A DNA stretch of 64,000 nt. It comes from Raffaelea ambrosiae. Its lineage: Eukaryota; Ascomycota; Sordariomycetes; Ophiostomatales; Ophiostomataceae. A model generated the notes under the pieces. The model was not told the DNA's origin. It ran no database searches and was given only the letters and a program-made list of their open reading frames with translations. The stretch is from positions 3,421,102 to 3,485,101 of the forward strand of contig PCDI01000005.1 in NCBI GenBank assembly GCA_002778195.1. Reading direction: 5' to 3'. Position 1 is the stretch's first letter, and each line of letters opens with the position of its first letter. Of this stretch, positions 43,590-55,548 are shown one piece after another. The translations under genes and the position numbers were made by a program.

Positions 43590-45254
43590 TCACGATGTCG
43601 TCCACTTCCGCTCCCAGCCCACAAAGAACGGCGACTCCGCCAGCGTCTCCGGCTCCCACCCCTTCTCCATCATCCCGTTGTCGATCTGGAACTGCTCGTA
43701 GGCCTCCAGCGCCGGCTTCACCACATGCTCCACGTGCCAGGTGCCCTTGTACTCCATCAGATTGGCCTTGCCCTCGCGCAGCACCTTGAGGCACAGCGAC
43801 GGCACGTACGGCTCGTCCTTGAACTCGGTCAGCGGCGTGAACAGCGCCTTGAAGTTGAACACGACGGCGCCAGACAGCGGCAGCCGCCGCAGCGTCTGCC
43901 AATCCACCCGCAGGTGGACGTCCTCGGGGCGCAGCGTAGGGCTCTGCTTTTCGCGGTGCGCAAAGTCGGGGTGCTCAGAAGGCAGAAACAGGGGCTGGCC
44001 CATCTCCAGGCCCCAGGAGCCTCGCTGGATCGGCTTGTTCACCGGCATTTTGGTGAAGAACCTGGCACACTTTGTGTTAGTCTGAAACAAGTAGACATTG
44101 TTCAACGGCAAAGAAAAGAAAAGGAAAGAAAAAAAAGGGGGAGAGGGCGGCTGGCCTACCGGTCCATGCTGAACTCCATCTTCTCCTTGTAATCCGGTAC
44201 CACCTTGTGGATGCCTGGCAGGCCCAGGCCGACTTTCTCGCTCAGCTTCCAGCCGACGGAAGAGCAGACCATGCCAGCCCGCAGGACATAGCGCCCGGTC
44301 TTTTCATCGCGGAGCATGATGCCAAAGTCCTCGGGCACATTGTGCAAGAGAACGTGGAGTGGCAGCATTCTCTTGAGGTCGGTGCGCGTGTTCAGGATCT
44401 TGTTGACAAACACGCCCTTCTCCACCGAGAACTGGTTCGGGTACCGCAGGCACATGAACTGCAGCACCATCTCCATCAGCTCCTTGCAGGCCAGCTCAGA
44501 GCCCGGCATGGAATCCAGCACGCCGTTGCCCTCCTGCTCAAACAGCTTCTCGCGCTGCGCAACCCGCTCTTTGTAGGTGCTCTCGAGCTCGATCCAGAAG
44601 TCCGGGTCCATCTTGGTCAGGGCTGCCCAGAGAAGAATTCACACAGATTAGCCACGCGAGCTCGTTTGGCGAACACAACAGAAAAGAGAAAACAAGAAAA
44701 GAAAAGAGCGAGGATAGGTCCTCCCTTCCGCAGCTTTTCCAGTGGAACTCACACATGGTTTGGTGGTACGGCCATCGGAAAGGACGGTACGGCCGCGGGA
44801 GCGCCTTCTCAATGTTGAAGTCTAGCAATGGCGTGGGTGCAGGCACGCCTGCCAGGATGTTGTAGTCGGGGAAATCGCCAAGTTGGCGGATATCGCGGAT
44901 GCTGAAGCCGGTGAAAATGAACTTGGACGGGTCGGCCTCGCGATAGTCCTCTTCCAGCTTGACGAGGAACGAGCTGGGCATGGTAGACAGGTCCACGACC
45001 TTGGTGCCTTTGAACTTGGGGCCCAGCTGCAGCAGCTGTTCCCGTTGCGACGGCGGAAATGCGAGCTCATAGCCACCCTTGCTCGGGGCCGTGGTGGCCA
45101 CCTTCTGGGCAGACGGCTGCCTCCATGAAGCAAATGTGGACTTGCCGCTCTTTCTATCTGCGAGCACGCGAGCCAACAAGACTAAGCATCCCGCAACCCC
45201 CGCTGCCAGAAACGCCAAGGCGAGCTGGTTCTGTGGAAGATCGAGAGGAAGCAT
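43590..45254 (-). CDS. DUF3445 protein, haem-dependent oxidative N-demethylase-like, membrane anchored (copy B)
   Basis: Exons 45254-44753, 44622-44160 and 44061-43590, 478 aa. It has the plan of copy A: an N-terminal hydrophobic segment (about residues 9-32, LALAFLAAGVAGCLVLLARVLA), a linker, then the DUF3445 core PYRPFRWPYHQTMSLTKMDPDFWIELESTYKER, GRYVLRAGMVCSSVGWKL, IHKVVPDYKEKMEFSMDRFF, GSWGLEMG and LRRLPLSGAVVFNFKALFTPL. Copy A shows the same blocks (PYRAFRYGPKYHVTMGL, GRYFLKAGAILLAGFWRL, LRRLPKSRAVVFTVRTYF), so the two are paralogues but quite diverged; copy B has two introns and an extra N-terminal stretch of about 90 residues, while copy A has none. They are likely membrane-associated haem enzymes acting on an amine or other small molecule. 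Confidence 0.9.
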
Positions 45255-46638
45255 GATGCGGAGATGGGCGAACCAATTATGAAAAATCTATCGAAACGTG
45301 CACGTATGTGTGCAATTTGCACACGAGCGTATGTGCGTGCGTATCTGTGAGTGTGTGTGCGTGTATGTGCCTGATTCTAGGAGCGAGAGAGGGTGTGTGG
45401 AGGGGGGCACAATAGCTGCAATTCCCAAGTTTCCGGTCTACCAAGCAAATCGACTTACACGACGTGTCAGTCTTGCAATAGTGAGGCACGAGAAAATTCT
45501 TGGGGAGATTGGAGCTGTGTGAATGACAAGACCCTCCTCGACTACGGCTTTTTCATCTACAATCTCTGGCAAGACCGGGCTGTATTTGTTGTTTCTGTCG
45601 TCGGGTAGTTTACTTCAAAAAGGAAATCGCCCTGCGCCGAAGCCAACAGCTCATTCGCAGATGGACGACAGAGATACAGAGATACAAGATGTCCAGCCAT
45701 CGCCAGAAAGGGAGGGACCTCTCGATATCCGTGTAAGAGAAAAGCGGGGCGGGTCGGCTAACCCGAACAGGATAATCTACCCGGCAGTGCCACACGTGAC
45801 TCGCGTGTATTATGGACGTCTCGAGACCTCGACGGAACGCCTGCCCCCCGTCCTCTGGACACTGTCTGCCGGGAATGAGAGGGATTTCGCTGCTGAATGC
45901 AGCTCGCAAGCTCGTCCGATGGCGCTCGGGGGGCGCACGACATTAAATAGACATTTGATCTTGCCCCAGCTGTCATTGCGTGCAGAAGCATGGATGGTCT
46001 TCTTGCGCCTCTTCGACCAGGTTTGCCGTCTGTGCTTCGACGCAGACATGCAACACATTTCTTGGCTTCCACATAGCACTCCATCTCTTGCTTGAAAACT
46101 GTAGACTGTGCAAGAAGTATGGCCAAATCCATTCGCAGCCATTGGCATGGCAGAGGGGGAGGCCCAAGATACTCAAGACGGCAATCCGTAAAGAGACAGT
46201 CCATAAAGAGACAGACCGTAACGAGACAGTATTTAGTAATTCTATGAGTAAGACTGCAGTACTCGTATACGGCGCAGATCAAAAAACGCCTAGTTGGAAA
46301 CAGGGTGCGAGAGCCATCATGATGAGCTCGACATAGTACAATGATAATAGCTCCCTGGCATCAAGATACAGACCACGTGACATATTTGAGCTTGTGTGGG
46401 GATCCCGCTTTTGTTAGTGGGTCTCCTAAGTGCATTCAGGGGGGAGAATTGGACAGGCGCGTTTACAAGCTCCGTCGGCCACGACAAACACCGCACGCCG
46501 TATCCACGACGTCATCATCGAACAGTCAACACACCTTCGAGCGTTGCAAAAATTTAGAGGGGGGGGCTACTTCTCGACATTCTCTCAGCAAGCAGCAGTA
46601 TCTTACTTGCCTCACGGGCACGTCCCCAGAGGCTCCGA
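45255..46638. other. 1.4 kb spacer between divergent genes
   Basis: Promoter regions of DUF3445 copy B and the deacetylase. It has a CGTGTG/GTGTGC-rich stretch at about 45298-45370 and a 15-bp triplicate. Frames such as 45523-46095 (+) show no domain or splice support. Confidence 0.5.
46186..46230. repeat. 15-bp tandem repeat, three units
   Basis: Three units of CCRTAAAGAGACAGN (46186-46200, 46201-46215, 46216-46230) with three variable positions. Confidence 0.9.
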
Positions 46639-47457
46639 ATGGTCCGTTTTCCGCACATCCTCCGGTTGCCGTCCAAATTGCGGCGGCGCGCTCGGCGACG
46701 GAGGATGAGCACGCTGCTTGGGCTGGCCGCGCTGTGCCTGCTGCTGCTTGCACCCTTCTACATCATCTACAAGCCCCCGAGCGCGCTGATCGGCTACTTT
46801 GGCCGCCGCTGGCCCGATGTCTTGTGGCGAGTCGACCTGCCGCCCGTCGCCCCGGGCGAGCCCAAGCTGGTGGCCCTGACGATCGACGACGCGCCGTCTG
46901 CGCATACCCGCGAGATCATGTCGGTGCTGCGCGAGAACAATGCCCACGCCACGTTCTTTGTCATTGGCGGCCAGGTCCACGGCCGCGAGGCGTTTCTGCG
47001 CGAAGCCGCCAACGAGGGCGGCCACGAGCTGGGCAACCACGGCATGCACGACGAGGCCGCGCGCGCCCTGGCCGACGGCGAGCTCGAGGACCAGATCCAC
47101 CAGGTTGACCGCATGCTCAAGGGCATCTACACGTCGATCGGCGCCAAACCACCGGCTGGACCGCCGCGCTACTTCCGCCCCGGCTCCGGCTTCTTCAGCG
47201 ATCGCATGCGCGTGCTGGTGGACCGTCTCGGCTACCGTCTCGTGCTCGGCAGCGTGTATCCCCACGACGCGCAGATCAGCTACCCCTGGCTCAATGCGCG
47301 GCATATCCTCAGCATGCTGAAGCCCGGCGCCATTGTCATCTGCCACGACCGACGATCCTGGACCGCGCCCATGCTGCGGAAGATGCTGCCCGCAGCCACG
47401 AAGCGAGGCTACCGTTTTGTTACGCTTACGGAACTCCTGGAAGCAGGGAATGCATGA
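46639..47457 (+). CDS. NodB-type polysaccharide deacetylase-like protein, type II membrane anchored
   Basis: Intronless frame of 272 aa. A basic N-terminus (KLRRRARRRR) precedes a hydrophobic segment (about residues 24-43), predicting a type II membrane protein with its catalytic domain in the secretory lumen or outside the cell. The NodB domain has the general-base Asp pair in LTIDDAPS (Asp83, Asp84), the VLRENNAHATFFVIG strand, and the late motifs RPGSGFFSDRM and ICHDRRSW. Motif 2 reads ELGNHGMHDEA: the histidines are three apart (134 and 137) rather than the usual HxxxH, with Asp138 where the second His would be. The family acts on N-acetylated sugars such as chitin oligomers; substrate and full activity are uncertain here. 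An alternative start at Met23 would remove the basic stretch. Confidence 0.9.
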   Translation: MVRFPHILRLPSKLRRRARRRRMSTLLGLAALCLLLLAPFYIIYKPPSALIGYFGRRWPDVLWRVDLPPVAPGEPKLVALTIDDAPSAHTREIMSVLRENNAHATFFVIGGQVHGREAFLREAANEGGHELGNHGMHDEAARALADGELEDQIHQVDRMLKGIYTSIGAKPPAGPPRYFRPGSGFFSDRMRVLVDRLGYRLVLGSVYPHDAQISYPWLNARHILSMLKPGAIVICHDRRSWTAPMLRKMLPAATKRGYRFVTLTELLEAGNA

Positions 47458-47648
47458 TTTCACAGTTATAAAGAAGAAGAAAGAAAAGGGGCCCATTACT
47501 TGCCCAAATTAAAAAAAAAAAAAAAAAGGAAACAAAAGAATTCCGTCGAAAAAGATTTGGTCCATCTGATGATCCTGCTCTTGATTCTGCCCAGTCTATC
47601 CAAAGAAGTAACGGGTCTCTGCTCTATTGGCTTGCTTCTTTTTTGTTT
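47458..47648. other. Short convergent spacer
   Basis: 191 bp between two stop codons, with a poly-A run. Probably shared 3' ends. Confidence 0.5.
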
Positions 47649-49157
47649 TCATTTTGACTGGCCATTGGCAACGGCCACAGTGGTCTCGCTCTCGGCAAGC
47701 AGCGCAGCGAACCCAGCTTCCAGGTCGGCCTTGATGTCCTCCCAGCTCTCGACGCCGACGCTGACGCGCAGCAAGCTGCGGTCGACCGACCTGTCGGTAA
47801 TGGCGCGCCACTCGATGAGGCTCTCGACGCCGCCGAGGCTGGTGGCGTGGTGGAACAGGTGCAGCTTGCTGGGCAGACGGCGCGCAAAGGTCTCGCTCTT
47901 GAGCACCATCGAAAAGACCGGACCGTAGCCGTTGGGCAGCTGCTGGCGCAGCCACGAGTCGGGGTCGCTGGCCTCCTTTTGCAGGCTGGCATGGTAGATC
48001 GTGGACACCACGCGCGACACCACGCTGTCGGCCTTGGCCTTTTCCTCGGCGAGCCAGGCCACCAGACGCGTGGCGCTCTGGCTTTGTCGCGTCACGCGCA
48101 GCTCGAGCGTCCGCAGGCTGCGCACGCCGAGCCAGCCCTCGAGGTTGCCCATGACGGCGCCGAGGACGAGGCGCTCGTCGCGCATGGTGGGGATCCACTC
48201 GGCGGCGTGCTTGTTGCTGACGGCCAGCACGCCGCAGAGCATGTCCGAGTGGCCGCCAAAGTACTTGGTGCCCGAGTGCATGACAATGTCGGCGCCCCAG
48301 ACAAAAGGGTCCTGCAGGGGCGGCGGCGCAAACGTGGCGTCGACGGTCAGGTAGCAGCCCTTGGCATGGGCCCTCGCGGCATAGTCGGCCAGGTTGCGCG
48401 CCTCGCCCGTGGGGTTGAGCGGCGTCTCGACGTGGACGACGTCGCCCGCCTGGAGCTTGGCCCAGTCCTCCTCAGACTCAAGCTCGAGCTTCTCGAGGCC
48501 GTTGAGCTTCTTCATCACATCAAGCACGCCGTGGCAGCCATGGTAGCCGCCACCAATGGCGACGCGGCGAGGGTTGAGCAGTACAATCATGGCGTGGAAG
48601 GCCGACAGTCCGGAGGTGTAGGTCAGTGTCGGGCCGCCGAGCAGGTCGGTGAGGATGGCCTCGAGACGCGTGGTGTTGGGTGCCGAGTCACGCGAGTAGA
48701 TGTGGGAATCATACGGGGCGTTGGGCTGAAAACAAGGAGAGGGAAAGGGGGGGTCACGTCAGCTCTCTGCTGCAGGACGACCGAGCACATCGGCTCTTGT
48801 GAGTCCCATCTGTCTAACAACAATGACAACCAGGCATGCTTGTATATACACATTTACATTGGAGCATTCATTGTGTACATGAGAACGTAGAAACAAAGAA
48901 ATGGCAACACGACTCACATCAACATTGGACCAGGCTTGCAGGGCATCTGGGTCGTCTGAATACCGGAACGTCGTTGACACATGCATGGGTGGCGCCACGG
49001 CGCGGTGATTGTTGATGTAGTCGTCGGCATGGACTGCCCGAGATGACAGAGACAATTTGTACGGGTAGAAGGCGGCATTGAGCTCACCGGGGCCCTTGTC
49101 AGGGACGGCACCGGTAGCCGGGCCGGCCTCAGTGGTTGGATGGTCTCCGGTGCTCAT
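47649..49157 (-). CDS. PLP-dependent Cys/Met-metabolism enzyme (cystathionine gamma-synthase/lyase family)
   Basis: Exons 49157-48918 and 48725-47649, 438 aa. The fold-type I signatures of trans-sulfuration enzymes are clear: SSRAVHADDYINNHRAVAPPMHVSTTFRY at the N-terminus, YSRDSAPNTTRLEAIL, LTYTSGLSAFHAMI, VHVETPLNPTGEARNL, the substrate/cofactor Asp209 in YLTVDATFAPP, and the PLP-binding Lys234 in MHSGTKYFGGHSDMLCGVL. The C-terminal domain has LHLFHHATSLGGVESLIEWR and LLRVSVGVESWEDI. Enzymes of this family make or cleave cystathionine, homocysteine or methionine in the cytosol. The exact reaction cannot be assigned by eye; fungal genomes carry several such paralogues. The intron is 192 nt, with a gtgagt donor. 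Confidence 0.92.
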
Positions 49158-50124
49158 TGTGGCGTCCTGATTTAGTTAGATTAATTATTTCTAATGTGCT
49201 TGTTCAGTGCCTTCAAGATGTGAATACTTGAAGGAAAGTGCAATCCGCTTCGTAATTGCAGATTGCTTGCAACGGGGATGCCGGTAAACGGGGCTGCGAA
49301 ACGGGGCTGTGATGCGACTTGACCGGACCTGCTTGTCCATGCGTGACTGGATGACCGTTGTGCAGAGACGATATTTTGGTGGGGGAGGACATAAAACAGA
49401 AGTCGACCAGGCAGTATCCGCTATCGGGGCGTCTAACATGGTGGACGGAGTGGCACTAGCATGGGATTTGAAAAAAAGTCGTGCAATTGGTCCGATGGCG
49501 TCATCGGCGCTTTTTTGCACAGAAAGCTTCGAGTGATCGTAAGCAAGTCCAGATATCGACTTGCGTTTCTTTTCTTTGTCAAGTCTATAGTCAAATTTCC
49601 TCAGTTAAGGACCTCTTGTGAGGGTCAGACAAAATGAATGAAGGTAGAAAAAAAGAAGAGGAAAGGCAGACGGAGCTAAATAATAAAAACGCCAGTTCGT
49701 TTGTTCCCATACAACTCAAATTACATGTCCACGGTCGATACATGCCACCCTGATGCCAGCAGAAGAGACAAGCAATCAGTCGTGACTCTGTTGGCCTTCC
49801 CTTTTTTAAGTCTTATCTGGTTTCTTCTTTCATTTTCTCAATGCCCAGCAACTTGTATCGTGTATAACCCATCCAGAGGCAACCCATGAACCCAAAAGAA
49901 AACAAGAATGCGTGCTACAAAATATGAGCAGTAGAAGCGAAAAAAAAGGCAATTAAAAGTGCAAAAAATAAGCCAGAGTATGTCTTGGCTTCACAAATCC
50001 CGGTTGGCCCCATGCTCCGTTCCAATATTAAAGGGTGGCAGACAAAAAACAAAGGAGAATAGAACAGGTTGTACAGGAAAATCGTTGAAAACAAAAATGT
50101 GTTTGCTTGGTACCCTCCATGGCA
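49158..50124. other. Spacer, about 1 kb
   Basis: Promoter of the PLP enzyme gene and 3' region of the next minus-strand gene. AT-rich; no supported coding sequence. Confidence 0.5.
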
Positions 50125-51494
50125 CTACGCCTGCACCTCTTTCTGTGTGTCAGACGACTTGGCCGTGGACGGCCTGTCAATTGGCGCCAGCTCAGCGCCT
50201 TGCCCGCTGGATGCCCGCTTGCGCGTGGTCATCAAGAAGCGCGAGACACCGGTATTGCTGGATGCTGGGGCTGGTGCTGCCCCGCCACCGCTGACAGAGG
50301 TGTTGTCGGTTGGTGAGGCCTGCTCGGGCAGATGGTCGCCGCCAAATTTGGACAGGAAGCCTGTCCGCTTCCGGTTGAAGTAGTTTGCACTGCTGCTGGC
50401 GCTGTTGCTCATGCCGCCAAGGAACCGGTTGCCATGGCTGCCCGAGGCTGCGGCGGTGGCAGCGGCAGCATTGTCATCATTCAGGCCAACATCCTCGAAA
50501 CCTTCGTCGGCGGGTGTTCCCGAGGGCGGCTCCCACTTGAACTGTGACGGCACATCACGCAGGGCCGACTTGGGACGGTATTTCTTGTTGTTCAGCTGGC
50601 CTGGACGGGCGGCCGAGTCGAGGCTCATGCGGGTTGGGCCCAGCTCAGCGGCGACGATGGGCGAGCGGGCCGTGATGTCAAAGGAGCGGCGGTAGGAGTC
50701 GAAGGATTCGCGAGAGATGGAGAAGGGCTCGATGTCGCCGGTGGACGGGACAGCAGAGGAGCTGTGGCCGCTGCGGATGGTGTCGGTGGAGGGACGGGGC
50801 AGGTAACGACGGGCAGACCAAGACGACTCGCGTTCAGTTGGGGAAGGCTGAGAGGGGGGGAAGCAGGAGAGGTCAGTACTTTAGAAGGGTATATGTGAGA
50901 TCTATAATTCTATAGCGGGCCACATACCGGCAAGTAGACACCACTGTCGTTGACCACTGTTGAGGAATGTCATGTGAGCAAGTCCGGCCAGAAAAGGAAA
51001 GAGCGTTGGAGTGGAGGAAAGGCACAGAAGGGACCAAAGAGGGACTTCAGAGAGGATCCCCTCCAACGACGTCTCAAAGAGGCTGGCTTCGTGACCAAGT
51101 CCGCCGGTCCAAGCCCGCTGCCAGACGGTCGCCTGACAAGCGGTCTTGACAAACAACCACCTGGGCCAGAAGCCAACAGACACCCAGAGACACCAGGAAC
51201 CACCTGAAACCGCCTCGACACACCCCCGGATCACCCGGAATGTAGCTTACCACTCATCTTGTATTCGCCCGTGTCTTGGCTCTTGCGACTGCGCGCCGAC
51301 GACGCAATGGAGCCGACCGTGTCGACTCTTTCGAAGGAGGGGGTCAGGTGGGGCTTCTGCTGGTCGTGTGGCACTGCGGTTGCGCCTGCAGACGTATCGC
51401 TGGCTGCGGATGAGCCAGGACGCAGGCTGGCTTCGCCGCCGACAACAGAGACGCCGGCGTCGTGTCGCCGCGTGAACGGGATGCGGATCGGCAT
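50125..51494 (-). CDS. Unrecognised Ser-rich protein
   Basis: Exons 51494-51251, 50956-50928 and 50847-50125, 331 aa in a consistent frame; exon 2 is a 29-nt microexon (VVNDSGVYLP). The protein is largely disordered: Ser, Pro, Arg, Ala and Asn dominate, with no signal peptide or membrane segment. Short order-like islands are MPIRIPFTRRHDAGVS at the start, TERESSWSARRYLPRPSTDTIRSGHSSSAVPSTG, SFDSYRRSFDITARSP, GQLNNKKYRPKSALRDVPSQFKWEPPSGTP and NYFNRKRTGFLSKFGGDHLP. Many RxxS/SxxR sites suggest phosphorylation. The intron positions and microexon argue for a real gene, but I know no domain and assign no function. Confidence 0.78.
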
Positions 51495-53444
51495 GGTTGG
51501 GAAGGCCGTGTGTGTGCGTAGGATGACGGTGAGCCCAGTCTGACCAGAGCACGGCAAAATGGGAGAGCAGGATGGTATTGCAGAAATCGCAGAAAAGAGG
51601 AGAGTCGGGGAGCCTGGCCGAATGAGAAACTCACCACTATTAAAGCACTGCCCATTTCCTGTTGGCCGTCGCTGACGCATGTGCGCTACGGGCCCCGCTT
51701 AACCCCGATAGGAAGACTTCCAGAACCGGGCTGGAATCTTCAGCGGGAAGTTGGTTTGCGAGCGCTCGTATCTTGCATGCTAATTCACGCCCTGTTTGCC
51801 ATTTCACCTGAACAACGCCATGCTGTCCACTCTTTCTCCATACAACACTCGGACTTCACGTGCATGTGGCCCACGACATCGCCTACAGTCTGCTAACTAG
51901 TAAACTAACAAAATTTCAGTGAACTTTAGCACTGCCAAATAAGTAACATGTCTAACAGACGAAGGACCACAAAGAATCATAGGAGTTTATACAAGAAAAG
52001 AATCTCGGTGCCAAGCACTAGATGCTTGGAAGAAACTCTACGGAACCGGAAACAAAGCTACACAGTCCCACGATGTACTCGTCGCTTCCCATGACGTATT
52101 GCTATCGACGCTTGAGGTTAGACGATCTACAAAGAGCGCCATGTTTCACCATTCTCACAACAGGCAGTACCGCCTCCCCAGAAAACATATGCAGCTCTAA
52201 ATGACGCAACTAGCAGACAGGCGTCCCATGACAGATAAATACATCCTGCGATGGGGAGTAAACAAAGAACAGATGGTGAAGACCATGTGTGCAAACTGCG
52301 GTCAATACCATCGCCGATCTGATAACTTAAAAGTTGTGGGTAGACAGGAAACATGATTTTTCCGGATACCGTCCACACAAAGCCACTTTTTAAAGACTTT
52401 TACCACTTTGCAGGAGCCTACAGTGTAAAAAGGTCAAATGTACGAAAAGATCCCTCAACCGAGGCCGTGGAAAAACATAAAGAAAAAGAAAAAGAAAAAT
52501 ATTGCCCTGTCACATTCGAAATTAACTGCCAACTCGCAACGTCAATGCTTGTGCCAATCTCGTTATCAGTCTCATGGGCTTCAACAAATGTCGTATAACA
52601 AGAAGCGTGGAAGCGCCAGGATGGGGACTGCATAGGGATGAACTTATTTAAGAAACAACCGTACAATTTATGACTACATTTCTGGTACGGGATGGTGATT
52701 GGCATAGTCTGTGTGGTAAAATACAACAAAACCTTGGGAAACACACTATTATCTGCCAAACAAGCCAGTGCACATAGCGCCCAGGTGGAACAATGCCATG
52801 CCTCCGTTCTTCTTTTGAAGCCCAATGGCATCGCCAGCGCTTTCATGCAGGAGATCGGCCGTTCAACATGGGCCAATGCCATCCGCAAGCCCCCTGGATA
52901 CCGCATATTGCAGCATTGAGCTGAAAGAGAATTGGGGGAGCTGACACACCCCACCTGAAAGATTGCGCGAGAGGGTGGGAGGGAAAAGAAAGCAAGACCC
53001 GGAGACCAAGCAAAACTGGGCGTTTAACTCAGGAAAAGTCAGGCGAAGTCAGACATACCCCCCTCATTGCATGAATGTTCTGGCTGCGGGCTCTTCCCAG
53101 CAGTGCTTCTTAGGGATCAGAACCTCCCCACAAATTGCGGGCGCTTGTAGGCTCATGCAGCCATTGACCAATGGGTGGGGCGAGGGCGGTGAATCCGCTT
53201 TCAGACTAGGCGGAACGGGACAGAAAAGTAAAGTGGCAGAAAAAAAGAGGAAGGAGCGGCGTGAGGGTGCAGACAGCTTTCGATATTAACTGGGAAGGCT
53301 CTCTGATCAGCCCATTTCTACAAAAAAACTTTTCATCCTCCCCCTGGGTTTTATCCCACAAACCCTCTTTTGTTTTTTCCAATTGCACACAAGACACCAT
53401 TGTAACACTCTACCGCCATACCATCACGTTCTTTGCGTTCCAAA
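51495..53444. other. 1.95 kb spacer between divergent genes
   Basis: Promoters of the Ser-rich gene and the Tpa1/Ofd1-like gene. AT-rich in the middle. One 178-codon minus-strand frame (52954-52418) has no recognisable motif. Nothing else of note. Confidence 0.5.
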
Positions 53445-55548
53445 ATGAAGAGAAAAGCAGAATCTCAGCCCCAGGTCAAGCAATCGATCAAGAGATCGAA
53501 GAAGCGTAAGACTCCACACCTCATCTTTCTTAGAGCCTCATGCTGTCTTCACTCGCCGTGCTGGTGTCAATTTCGGAACTCTCGGCTAACAGTTGGCAGT
53601 TTTGGGAGCCGACGAGGCCAAAAAGCGGTTCCGCAAAGGCCTCTTCGACAAGACCGTCCTCGACGAGTACACCAACAGCTATGCCACCTCAGCTCCATAC
53701 AAGCATGCCGTCATCCACGAGCTCATCGATGACAAGCTTCTGCGGTCCGTCCGCAACGAGATCCGGGAAAATGTCTCATTCACGCCGAAGGAGACCGATA
53801 TCTATAAGATCCACCAGTCGGGCGATCTCGCCAACTTGGACGGTCTCGAAGACTCCGCCCTGGCCAAGCTGCCGTCTCTGCTGAGCCTCCGTGATGCCAT
53901 CTACTCCGAGACCTTCCGCAACTACGTCTCCCACATCACTGGCTGCGGGCCACTGAGCGGCCGCAAGACCGACTTGGCCATCAACATCTATACCCCTGGG
54001 TGCTACCTTCTGTGCCACGACGATGTCATTGGCAGCCGCAAAGTCAGCTACATTCTCTACCTGACCGACCCGGACCAGCCGTGGCAGAGCGAGTGGGGTG
54101 GTGCTCTGCGCCTGTTCCCCATCGAGGAAATGAAGGGCAAAGATGGCGAGGTGGCGAAGGTCATTGGAGCGGACCCCGTCAAGGTTATCCCGCCCGCGTG
54201 GAACCAGCTGAGCTTCTTTGCCGTTCAGCCCGGAGAGAGCTTCCACGACGTCGAGGAGGTCTACCATGCAGCCACGCCCGAACAGCTGAAGAAGGATGGC
54301 GGTCGCGTGCGTATGGCCGTCAGCGGCTGGTTCCACATTCCCCAGCTGGGTGAGGATGGCTACGTGGAGGGCGCTGAGGAGGCGCAGGTCAAAAACAGCG
54401 GCCTGATGCAGCTCCAAGGCAACCCGGACCAGCACGACCTTCCGCAGGCAAAGACTGTTGTCGTCGAGAGCGAGAACAAGGGCGGCAGCCAAGACAGCCG
54501 TAGCAGCCAGGAATTCAACGAGGCCGACCTCGAGTTCTTGCTCAAGTACCTCGCGCCAACATACCTGACTCCCGACATGCTCACAGAGGTGTCAGAATAC
54601 TTCCAGGAGAATTCGAGCATCACGCTTCCGACCATCCTCAATGCCAAGTTTGCGGAGCGCCTGCGTGAAGACATTCTCAAACAGGAAGAGGCAGCCAAAG
54701 ACAAGTTTGAGGCGCCAACCGCGGAGTACAGCTCTTGGAACGTGGCCGCACCGCCGCACAAGCATCGGTTCCTGTACTTGCAGCAGGGTGATGCGCCAAA
54801 GAACTCGGCGTGGCACGAGCTCATGGACGTTCTCCTGCCTAGTATGCCTTTCCGCACGTGGTTGGAGATGGCAACCAACACCACTGTCGAGGCGTTCGAC
54901 CTGACTGCCCGCCGTTTCCGCCGCGGCAAGGACTACACTCTAGCAACTGGCCACGATGGCCCGGCTCGGCTAGAGCTGAACCTGGGACTGACGCCGACAC
55001 AGGGGTGGGGCGACGAGGATATCGAAGAAGACGAGGACGACGAGGAAAAGGAGGAAGAAGCGGAGGAGGAGGATGTCGCAGACCCCAAGGGAAAGGGCAA
55101 AGCCAAGGCAAAGGCAGCACCGGCCAAAGACAAAAAGGAAAAGACCAGCAAGAACGGCGAATCCAGCAAGGATACTGGAGATGAAACCAAGGAAGCTGAA
55201 GATGTGGAGGAGGTCGGCGGTCATGAAGTGTACATGGCTGGCGATGAAGATGATGCCGAAGACGCTGCCGTCTACAAGACCAACAACGATGATGACAATA
55301 TCCTCTTCTTCCAGGCAGCCGCCTGGAACAAGATGACCATTGTGCTGCGCGACAGCGGCACGCTGCGGTTTGTCAAGTACGTCAACCGCAAGGCAGCCGG
55401 AGACCGGTGGGATGTCTCGGCAACCTACGATATTGCAGAAGAGGAAGATGACGGCGAGGACGACGACCCCAATGCACAGATTATTGACAGTTCAGAGGAG
55501 GAAGAGTTCAAGGGGTTCTCGAGCAGCGATGACAGCGACTCGGACTAG
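53445..55548 (+). CDS. Prolyl dihydroxylase, Tpa1/Ofd1 family
   Basis: Exons 53445-53505 and 53600-55548, 669 aa. A basic N-terminal tail (MKRKAESQ, KQSIKRSKK) could be a nuclear signal. The first 2OG-Fe(II) domain has INIYTPGCYLLCHDDVIGSRKVSYILYL with His160-x-Asp162, GGALRLFP, the distal His236 in ESFHDVEEVYHA and Arg256/Arg258 in GRVRMAVSGWFH. A second, degenerate double-stranded beta-helix domain follows (LLKYLAPTYLTPDMLTEVSEYFQENSSI, FRTWLEMATNTTVEAFDL), as in yeast Tpa1 and fission yeast Ofd1. These enzymes hydroxylate a proline of ribosomal protein uS12 and affect translation termination; Ofd1 also acts in oxygen-regulated sterol control through Sre1N. A long Glu/Asp/Lys insertion (about residues 490-560) and an acidic tail lengthen the protein. 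Confidence 0.95.

Noticed and set aside
52418..52954. 178-codon minus-strand frame in a spacer
   Set aside because: Length is notable for AT-rich DNA, but there are no motifs, no good start context and no splice structure; kept only as an unlikely candidate.
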